A program made the translations under genes and the position numbers. A stretch of DNA of 19,965 nucleotides, from the NCBI GenBank assembly GCA_946885735.1, contig CAMPGW010000055.1:1-19965 (forward strand). Direction: 5' to 3'. The DNA is from an uncultured Gammaproteobacteria bacterium (GTDB taxonomy: Bacteria > Pseudomonadota > Gammaproteobacteria > Xanthomonadales > Xanthomonadaceae). The notes beneath the pieces are model-generated. The model made no database searches. It saw only the letters and a list, made by a program, of their open reading frames with translations, and had not been told where the DNA came from. Positions 6,850-13,487 of the stretch are shown here, piece by piece (the first letter of the stretch is position 1; each line of letters begins with the position of its first letter).

Positions 6850-7380
6850 TCAGAGGCGGACGGGCGGCGCGACCTTGCAGCCGGCGACCTGGCCTTCGGC
6901 CAGTGCGGCCGCGGCGGCATCGCCGCGCGCTTCGGCGGCCAGCTTGCGCGTCGTCCAGTTGCGCCGGCACAGGCCACCCAGCTTCGGGCCGCGATCCCAG
7001 GATTGCGTGGCGAGCTGCTCGGCCTTCGACCAGTCGCGCGCCACCAGCGCCATCTCTGCCTGCCACTGCAGGAGATCCGGATCGTCCGGCGTGTACTGCG
7101 CGGCTTGCTCCAGCAGCCTGGCCGCGGCGGCGTAGTCGCCGCGCGCCTCGGCCTGGGTCGCGGCGTGGCGCAGGTCTTCGACCCGCGGGTCACGCAGCGG
7201 CTGCACGTCGAGTTCATCGCCGACCTCGCCGGCGCCGCGCACCTGCTGCAACAGTGCCGCTCCGCTCGGACGGGTCTGGGCTGGCGAGTCGGACAAGCCC
7301 GAGGATGTGTTGCCGCTACAGCCGGCAAGCAGCGCGACCAGGGCGGCGTACGCCAACATGCGCGGGGAAGGAATCGTCAT
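6850..7380 (-). CDS. TPR lipoprotein in the PBP1b operon, candidate LpoP-type activator
   Basis: The 176-residue product starts with a lipoprotein signal peptide. A hydrophobic stretch at about 8-20 ends in the lipobox LAGC, with the lipidated Cys at 21; Ser22-Gly23 fits outer-membrane sorting. The mature part has an unstructured linker to about 65, then paired helices with TPR spacing, such as ARGDYAAAARLLEQAAQYTPDDP and ARDWSKAEQLATQSWDRGP. The ATG at 7380 has AGGAGG seven bases upstream and overlaps the mrcB stop (ATGA). In Pseudomonas, LpoP is an outer-membrane TPR lipoprotein encoded next to ponB (PBP1b) that activates the synthase. Context, lipobox and TPR content fit the same role here, but that is inference. 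It would reach through the periplasm to PBP1b. Confidence 0.88.
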   Translation of the reverse strand: MTIPSPRMLAYAALVALLAGCSGNTSSGLSDSPAQTRPSGAALLQQVRGAGEVGDELDVQPLRDPRVEDLRHAATQAEARGDYAAAARLLEQAAQYTPDDPDLLQWQAEMALVARDWSKAEQLATQSWDRGPKLGGLCRRNWTTRKLAAEARGDAAAAALAEGQVAGCKVAPPVRL

Positions 7381-9728
7381 GGCTGCGCCTCCTGCGCGGG
7401 CGGCTCGGCGGGTTGCGCGCCGTCGCCGCCGATGTTGAACCAATCGAGCCAGCTGCTGCGCTGGCAACTGCGGTGCTCCGGCGGCAGGTAGCCGCTGACG
7501 AAGGCGGCGCGGCGGGCGCCGGGGCAGCCTTCCTCGGTGGTGGCGTAATCGGTGGCGTCGAGCCAGGCCCACTCGATGCCGTTGCCCGACACGCGCAGGG
7601 CTTCGCCCGGCAGCTTGGAGAACAGGCCCGACCATACCCGCATCGCGCCGGTGGCGCCGTACAGGCCGGTCGGCTCGTTCTTGTCGTTGCCGACCCAGAC
7701 CACGGCGAGCCGGTCGCCGGTGTAGCCGGCGAACCAGCTGTCGCGGCTGTCGTTGCTGGTGCCGGTCTTGCCGGCGGGCTGCATCGGACCGAGCCCATCG
7801 GACAACAGCGGGCGCGCCGTGCCACTGGTCACCGCACCCTGCAAGGCGAGCGTGACCAGTCGCGCCGCGATCGCATCGCCTTCCTGCGCCGGCTCGGTCT
7901 TGGTGTCGTAACGACTGAGCGGCTTGCCCTCGGGATCGAGCACGCCGCGCACCGCGCGCAGGGGCTGGATGCGTCCGCCGGACGCTAGGAACTGATAGAG
8001 CTGCGTGACCGAGAACACCGACAGGTCCACCGAGCCGAGGATCAGCGAGGGGTTCGGACGTGCCTTCAGCCCACCCAGCGCCTTCATCAGGTCGGCGAGG
8101 CGATCCGGCCCGACTTCCATGCCCACGCGCACCGTGGCCTGGTTGTAGGAACGCGCGAGCGCCGCGCCCATCGTGACGGTGCCGTGCGACTTGCCGTCGG
8201 AGTTCTTCGGGCGCCACGGCTTGCCGTTCGACTGCGTGACCTCGACCGGCGAATCCTGCACCCAGCTCGCCAGCGAATAGCGATCCGGCTGCGCCAGCGC
8301 CAGCAAATAGACGAAGGGCTTGAGCAGCGAACCGACCGGGCGTTGCGCCTCGAGCGCGCGATTGAAGCCGGGCTCGTCGGTCCTGCGGTTGCCGACGATC
8401 GCCAACACTTCGCCGGTACTGGTGTCGGTCACCACCATGCCCGCCTGCAGGGCCGGCCCTTGCTTGCGTTCCACCTTCGGCAGCGTCGCCTTCACCGACC
8501 GCTCGGCCAGGGTCTGCACCGAGGGCGCGAGCGTGCTGAGCACGGTCAGGCCGGCGCCCTTCAGCGCATCCGCCGGATAGTCGCGCGCCAGTTGCCGGCG
8601 CACCAGGTCGAGGAAGGCCGGCGCGCGGTTGCGGGCCACGCCCGGCTTGGCGGAAATGCCGAGCGGCGCCGCCTTGGCGCGCTTGGCTTCCTCGGGCGTG
8701 ATCAGGCCGGTCTCGACGAAGACGTCCAGCACCACCGCGCGTCGGTGCAGGGCGCGTTCGGGATGCTTGCGCGGGTCCCACATGCTCGGGCCCTGGATCA
8801 GGCCGATCAGCAGCGCGATGTCCTGCGTGTGCAACGTGGACAGGTCGCGCCCGAACCAGAAGTCGGCGCCGGCGGCGACGCCGTGGATGGACTGCTTGCC
8901 GGCCTGGCCCAGGTAGACCTGGTTGAGGTAGCTCTCGAGGATGCGCGCCTTGTCGAAGCGCGCCTCGATGATCAGCGCGTACATCGCCTCGCGGACCTTG
9001 CGCGAAATGGTCTTGGTGTTGCTCAGGAACAGGCCGCGCACCATCTGCTGCGTCAAGGTGCTCGCGCCCTGCTCGAAGCCGGCCTCGCGCATGTTCACCC
9101 AGATCGCGCGCGCCACGCCCCAGGGGTCGATGCCGTGGTGGTTCTTGAAGTTGCGATCCTCGACCGCCTGAAGTCCGGTGATCAGCAGCTCCGGCACTTC
9201 CTTCATGCGCACCAGCCGGCGCTCCTCCTCGCCGGTACCGTAGAGCGTGGCGATGCGCGCCGGATCCACGCGCGCGCTGCCCAGGCTCTTGCGGGTGCGG
9301 GCATCGCGCACCTGCAGTACGCGGCCGCCGCCGAGCATCACGTCGAGGCGCTGCAGGGCGACCGGACCATCGAGGTCGGTGAAGGCGCGCGTGCCGATGC
9401 GGAAGCGGTTGCCCTTGCGGCTGTAGGTGCCGGGCAACTGGCCCTGGCCGTCATTGCGGTAGGTGGCGGCCGCCAGCTCGAGCTCGAGGGTCGCCGCGTC
9501 CAGGTGCACGCCGTTCTTGAGCAGCAAGGGGCGCGCGTACACGCGCGTGGGCACCTGCCACTGCAGCTGCGCGAATTCCGCGCGCACCTGCTTGTCCAGG
9601 TACCAGACGAAGGGCACGCCGAGGCCGACGACGAGGCCGGCGCCCACCAGCACGATTCGCAGGGCCCAGTGCCGCCAGGCGGGCGCCGGGGGGTGGCGGG
9701 GAGCGGGAGAGGCAGCGGATTTGCTCAA
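7377..9728 (-). CDS. mrcB: Bifunctional penicillin-binding protein 1B (class A PBP)
   Basis: The 783-residue product has a short cytoplasmic tail, a membrane helix at about 21-43 and a UB2H-like regulatory region (about 60-150). The glycosyltransferase family 51 domain has catalytic Glu190 in AVEDRNFKNHHGID and the motif GASTLTQQMVRG (221-232). The transpeptidase domain has the SxxK serine at 467 (SLLK), SYN at 527-529 and KTG at 654-656, all intact. PBP1b polymerises and cross-links peptidoglycan from lipid II at the inner membrane. The UB2H region is where Lpo-type lipoproteins dock in E. coli, and the next gene encodes such a candidate. The start is TTG at 9728, with no strong ribosome binding site and no better ATG or GTG before the membrane helix. 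It heads the operon mrcB-lipoprotein-yoaA-tsaB. Confidence 0.96.
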   Translation of the reverse strand: MSKSAASPAPRHPPAPAWRHWALRIVLVGAGLVVGLGVPFVWYLDKQVRAEFAQLQWQVPTRVYARPLLLKNGVHLDAATLELELAAATYRNDGQGQLPGTYSRKGNRFRIGTRAFTDLDGPVALQRLDVMLGGGRVLQVRDARTRKSLGSARVDPARIATLYGTGEEERRLVRMKEVPELLITGLQAVEDRNFKNHHGIDPWGVARAIWVNMREAGFEQGASTLTQQMVRGLFLSNTKTISRKVREAMYALIIEARFDKARILESYLNQVYLGQAGKQSIHGVAAGADFWFGRDLSTLHTQDIALLIGLIQGPSMWDPRKHPERALHRRAVVLDVFVETGLITPEEAKRAKAAPLGISAKPGVARNRAPAFLDLVRRQLARDYPADALKGAGLTVLSTLAPSVQTLAERSVKATLPKVERKQGPALQAGMVVTDTSTGEVLAIVGNRRTDEPGFNRALEAQRPVGSLLKPFVYLLALAQPDRYSLASWVQDSPVEVTQSNGKPWRPKNSDGKSHGTVTMGAALARSYNQATVRVGMEVGPDRLADLMKALGGLKARPNPSLILGSVDLSVFSVTQLYQFLASGGRIQPLRAVRGVLDPEGKPLSRYDTKTEPAQEGDAIAARLVTLALQGAVTSGTARPLLSDGLGPMQPAGKTGTSNDSRDSWFAGYTGDRLAVVWVGNDKNEPTGLYGATGAMRVWSGLFSKLPGEALRVSGNGIEWAWLDATDYATTEEGCPGARRAAFVSGYLPPEHRSCQRSSWLDWFNIGGDGAQPAEPPAQEAQP

Positions 9729-9794
9729 GGACAGGCGATAATTGCGGTTTGCGGCAGTCTAGCAGGCGCCGGACAGGACATCGGACCCCCCACG
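9729..9794. promoter_or_regulatory. Divergent region between mrcB and the glycosyltransferase gene
   Basis: These 66 bases must hold the signals for both genes. On the plus strand GATAAT at 9737-9742 matches five of six -10 bases but lacks a good -35 partner. No clear minus-strand promoter is visible. Two of the four mrcB operon genes downstream depend on this short region unless internal promoters exist. Confidence 0.3.
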
Positions 9795-12005
9795 ATGAAT
9801 GCCAACCAGACCACCCCGCCGCCGGCGTCCGGCGATCCCGCGCCCGCGCCCGGTTGGCTTGCCTGGTGGGCGCGCCGGCGCCTGCTGCTGGCGTACCGGC
9901 ACGGCGAATGGATGGCGCTGTGCCGCCGCGGCATCGCCAGCCTGGGCAACCGTGGCCTCGGCCCGACCTTGCGACTGGTGGTGCGCCGGGTGCTGCCCGC
10001 GCGCCGCCAGCCCTTCCCCCTCCAGTTGTACCCGGGCGCGGTCGATCCCGCGAGCCTGGCGGTTCCGCGGTCCGAGGCACCGCGGGCCAGCATCATCGTG
10101 CCGGTGCATGGCCAGCTCGCCCTCACGCTGGGCTGCCTGCGTGCGCTGGCGGCCAGCGGCGACGCCACCCCCTTCGAGGTCATCGTCGTGGACGATGCCT
10201 CTGCCGACGCCAGCCCGCAGGTGCTGCCGGAAATCGCGGGCCTGCGTTACCAGCGCATGCCCGCCAACGTGGGATTCATCGGCGCCTGCAACGCCGGCGC
10301 GGCGATGGCGCACGGCGAGATCCTGGTCTTCCTCAACAACGACACGCTGGCGCAGCCCGGCTGGCTGGACGCGCTGTGCGCGACCTTCGACGCGCACCCC
10401 GACACCGGCCTGGCGGGCAGCAAGCTGGTCTATCCGGACGGCCGGCTGCAGGAGGCGGGCGGCCTGGTCTATCGCTCCGGGCGCGCGGCCAACTATGGCC
10501 GCTTCGGCGATCCCACCGACCCGCGCTACAACTACGTTCGCGAAACCGACTACTGCTCCGGCGCGGCGCTCGCGATCCGTGCCGGATTGTTCCGCGAGCT
10601 GCAGGGCTTCGATACCCACTACGCGCCGGCGTACTACGAAGACACCGACCTGGGCATGCGCGTACGCGTGGCCGGCTGGCGCGTGCGGTACCAGCCGGCA
10701 TCGGTGGTGGTGCACCTGGAGGGCGCGAGCGCGGGCACCGATCCGCGCAAGGGCATGAAGGCCTGGCAACCCGTCAACGAGGCGCGCTTCCGCGAACGCT
10801 GGGCGCAGCAGTTGCCGATGCAGCCAGCCGACCCCGACCTGCGCGACGTGGACGACGCCGCGGCGGACCGTGCCGCGCGCGGGCCCAGCCGTCCGCGGGT
10901 GCTGGTGGTGGATGCGTACACGCCCACGCCCGATCGCGACTCGGGCTCGCTGCGCATGGCGGAACTGCTGGGCCTGCTGGTGGAGGAAGGCTGTTCGGTA
11001 AAGTTCATCAGCCAGGGACTCGGGCATGACGGCGACTACACCGCCGCCCTGCAGCAGCGCGGGGTCGAGTGCTGGTGGCAGCCGTGGATCGGCCACTTCC
11101 CGCGCTGGCTTGCGCGTCGTGGCGCCGAGTTCGACGCCATCATCGTTTCCCGCCACTACGTGCTCGCGCCGATGCTGTCCATGCTGCGCGAGTTCGCGCC
11201 GCGCGCGCGCATCGTCTTCGACACCGTGGACCTGCATTTCCTGCGCGAGCAGCGCGAGGCCGAGCAGCGCGGGCAGGACACCGGCCCGGGCGCGGCACGC
11301 CGCACCCGGCAGTCCGAACTCTCGCTGGTGCGCGCCGTGGACCTGACCTGGGTCGTCAGTCCGGTCGAACAGGCGCTGCTGGCCGAACTGGCGCCGGGCG
11401 CGCCGGTGCGCGTGCTGTCCAACATCCATCGCGTCGAACGCCACACGCCAGGCTTCGAATCGCGGCGCGACCTGGTCTTCGTCGGAGGCTTCCGCCATCC
11501 GCCCAACGTGGACGCGGCGCTGTGGCTGGGCACCGGGATATTCCCGCGGCTGCACGAACGCCTGCCCGGCGTGACCTTGCACCTGGTCGGCGCGGAAGCC
11601 CCGCCGGCCGTGCAGGCGCTCGATCGGCAGCCCGGCATCCGGGTGCACGGCCACGTTGCGGACCTCGAATCCCTGCTCGACGGCTGTCGCGTTTCGCTGG
11701 CGCCACTACGCTACGGGGCTGGCATCAAGGGCAAGGTCAACCAGAGCCTGGCGCGCGGTCTTCCCGTCGTCGGGACGAGTTGCGCGATCGAAGGCATGGA
11801 ACTGCAGGACGGCCGCGACGTGCTGGTCGCCGACGACGCCGATGCATTCGCCGACCAGGTGGCGAGGCTCCACGGCGACGCAGCGCTGTGGCATGCATTG
11901 CGCGAAGGCGGGCTGGCGAACACCGCGGCGCATTTTTCCCGCGAACGCGCGCGCAGCGCCTTGCGCGAGTTCCTTCGCGACCTGTCGCCGCGCCCGGCGC
12001 CCTGA
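9795..12005 (+). CDS. Two-domain glycosyltransferase (GT2 fused to GT4)
   Basis: The 736-residue product joins two glycosyltransferase domains. The first (about 98-310) is GT-A family 2: RASIIVPVHGQ, EVIVVDDASAD, the metal-binding-type VFLNNDT (about 178-184), DYCSGAALAIRAGLF, and the catalytic-base motif YYEDTDLGMR (about 281-290). The second (about 367-720) is GT-B family 4: PRVLVVDAYTPTPDRDSGSLRM at its N-terminal Rossmann half and LRYGAGIKGKVNQSLARGLPVVGTS at the donor-binding half. Such fusions usually build O-antigen or other surface polysaccharides from nucleotide sugars at the cytoplasmic membrane face. Sugar specificity cannot be read from sequence. The first 70 residues are Pro/Arg-rich and variable. 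The ATG at 9795 has only a weak purine stretch upstream. No other polysaccharide genes are nearby. The stop codon abuts the stop of the next, convergent gene. Confidence 0.9.
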   Translation: MNANQTTPPPASGDPAPAPGWLAWWARRRLLLAYRHGEWMALCRRGIASLGNRGLGPTLRLVVRRVLPARRQPFPLQLYPGAVDPASLAVPRSEAPRASIIVPVHGQLALTLGCLRALAASGDATPFEVIVVDDASADASPQVLPEIAGLRYQRMPANVGFIGACNAGAAMAHGEILVFLNNDTLAQPGWLDALCATFDAHPDTGLAGSKLVYPDGRLQEAGGLVYRSGRAANYGRFGDPTDPRYNYVRETDYCSGAALAIRAGLFRELQGFDTHYAPAYYEDTDLGMRVRVAGWRVRYQPASVVVHLEGASAGTDPRKGMKAWQPVNEARFRERWAQQLPMQPADPDLRDVDDAAADRAARGPSRPRVLVVDAYTPTPDRDSGSLRMAELLGLLVEEGCSVKFISQGLGHDGDYTAALQQRGVECWWQPWIGHFPRWLARRGAEFDAIIVSRHYVLAPMLSMLREFAPRARIVFDTVDLHFLREQREAEQRGQDTGPGAARRTRQSELSLVRAVDLTWVVSPVEQALLAELAPGAPVRVLSNIHRVERHTPGFESRRDLVFVGGFRHPPNVDAALWLGTGIFPRLHERLPGVTLHLVGAEAPPAVQALDRQPGIRVHGHVADLESLLDGCRVSLAPLRYGAGIKGKVNQSLARGLPVVGTSCAIEGMELQDGRDVLVADDADAFADQVARLHGDAALWHALREGGLANTAAHFSRERARSALREFLRDLSPRPAP

Positions 12006-13487
12006 TCAGCGCGCCGGGGCGCTGCGTCGCGCCGTGCGCAGCCGGGTCTCGGCGGCCTTCACGCCCGCGTTCGCGGGTTGCCAGCGCCGCGCGTTGGCGA
12101 GTGCGCGTTCCGCCTCGCTCCAGTCGCCCGCGCCGATGCGCTCGTCCGCGTAGGCGAGCCAGCGCTCGGCCAGCGCCGCGCGCGCCGGTTCGGTGACCGA
12201 GCCCGCGTCCTGCAGCACGCGGGCGTCCAGGCAGGCTTGTGCGCGGTTGAGTTTTCCCGCGTCGAGCGCCTGCTCGAAGCAACGGCGGGTGGCGGCGCTG
12301 AACTCGCGCTCCACCCGCGCCAGTTCCTTCGACGACGGGTCGATGGCCGCGATCATGCGCAGCCGGTCCCAGGCGCTGGCGCCCGGCGGCGTGGTGTAGT
12401 CGCCGCGCTCGATCGCGGCCTCGGCATCGGCCACCAGCGCGGGAATGCGGGCGCGGTCGCCGCCGCCCTGGCGCAGCCGGGCCCGGGCTTGCCGCGAGCG
12501 CGCGAGGCTACGCTCGGCTACTGCGACCTGGGGCGCATCGGGGCTCCAACGCTTCGCCTTCGCCAGCGAGGCTTCCGACCGGGTGAACTGGAAATCCGCC
12601 GCCTGCCGCTGCGCCCGTTGCGCGGCGAGCGTCGCCAGCCGCTGCAATCCCTCGCGTGGACCGGCAAGCGCGGCGTCCTCCTCCAGCAGGCGCTGGTAGC
12701 GCGCCGCCGCGCGATCCCAACGGCCACGGCGCTCGTCGGCGGCGGCGCGCGCGAGCTCGGCCGCCTGGCGCGCCTGCAATGCCGACAGCGCCTCGCCGAG
12801 CGCGGCGCGCGCCGGCGGCAGGTCCAGGTGCGCGGGATCCTCGGCGAGCACGCCATCCACAAGGGTCTGCGCTTCGCGCACGCGACCGGCCTCGAGCGCC
12901 GAATGCGCGCGCTGCAGGCGGGCGGCCAGCAGGCGCTCGCGCCCTTCGATGGCGGCGGCATTGTCGGCGTCGATCGCCAGCACCCGCCGATACAGGCTCA
13001 GCACCGACTCTTCGTCGAGCCCGGGCGCCGCCGCTTTCGCGAGCAGGCCCGACACGTCGGCCGACGCGGCGCGCAACTCGACCAGGCGCAATTGCAGCGG
13101 TTCCAACTCCACCTGCGGCGCGGACAGCGCCCGCGCAAGTTCCAGTTGGCGTTGCGCTTCCTGCAGCCGATGCGTCGCCAGCGCCTCGCGGACGCGAAGG
13201 ACCGCCGCGGTGCGCACCGCCAGCAAGCCCTCGCGAGCCTGCATCTGGTCGGGATCCACCGCCAGCACCGACTCGAACAATTCGCGCGCGCCGCTGCCGT
13301 CGGCGGCGCTCAGCCGGCCCGCGCGCAGAGCCGCGTTGGCCTGCTCGATGCGACTGGTCATGCGCGGGTCCGGCAGCAGGCGTTCGCCCAGCCAGCTGCG
13401 CCCCAGCAGCAGCACCGCGACTCCCAGCGCCAGGCTGGCGCCGAGCAGCCATAGCCGCTGCCGCGGGTCAGCCCAGTCGACGCGCAT
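12006..13487 (-). CDS. Membrane-anchored helical-repeat (TPR-like) protein downstream of relA
   Basis: I do not recognise a named family. The 493-residue product has a short basic N terminus, one membrane helix (about 12-30) and about 460 residues of Ala/Arg-rich amphipathic helices. These carry repeated TPR-type spacing, for example SALEAGRVREAQTLVDGVLAEDPAHL, RRGRWDRAAARYQRLLEEDAAL and GAGDWSEAERALANARRWQPANA. The topology suggests a periplasmic scaffold held in the inner membrane. The ATG at 13487 has GGGAG six to seven bases upstream and lies inside the last codons of relA (20-base overlap in another frame), so the two genes are co-translated. Its stop codon directly adjoins the stop of the convergent glycosyltransferase gene. 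A protein-binding role is likely; a link to the stringent response is only suggested by position. Confidence 0.85.
   Translation of the reverse strand: MRVDWADPRQRLWLLGASLALGVAVLLLGRSWLGERLLPDPRMTSRIEQANAALRAGRLSAADGSGARELFESVLAVDPDQMQAREGLLAVRTAAVLRVREALATHRLQEAQRQLELARALSAPQVELEPLQLRLVELRAASADVSGLLAKAAAPGLDEESVLSLYRRVLAIDADNAAAIEGRERLLAARLQRAHSALEAGRVREAQTLVDGVLAEDPAHLDLPPARAALGEALSALQARQAAELARAAADERRGRWDRAAARYQRLLEEDAALAGPREGLQRLATLAAQRAQRQAADFQFTRSEASLAKAKRWSPDAPQVAVAERSLARSRQARARLRQGGGDRARIPALVADAEAAIERGDYTTPPGASAWDRLRMIAAIDPSSKELARVEREFSAATRRCFEQALDAGKLNRAQACLDARVLQDAGSVTEPARAALAERWLAYADERIGAGDWSEAERALANARRWQPANAGVKAAETRLRTARRSAPAR

Noticed and set aside
4754..7135. Long plus-strand open frame opposite yoaA and tsaB
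   Set aside because: Its translation is rich in Arg, Ala and Gln with no family motifs, while the minus strand encodes clear YoaA and TsaB. Long antisense frames are expected in DNA this GC-rich.
8184..9794. Possible N-terminal extension of the glycosyltransferase into the mrcB region
   Set aside because: The frame is open, but it runs antisense to conserved PBP1b domains; GT2 homology begins only after the ATG at 9795.
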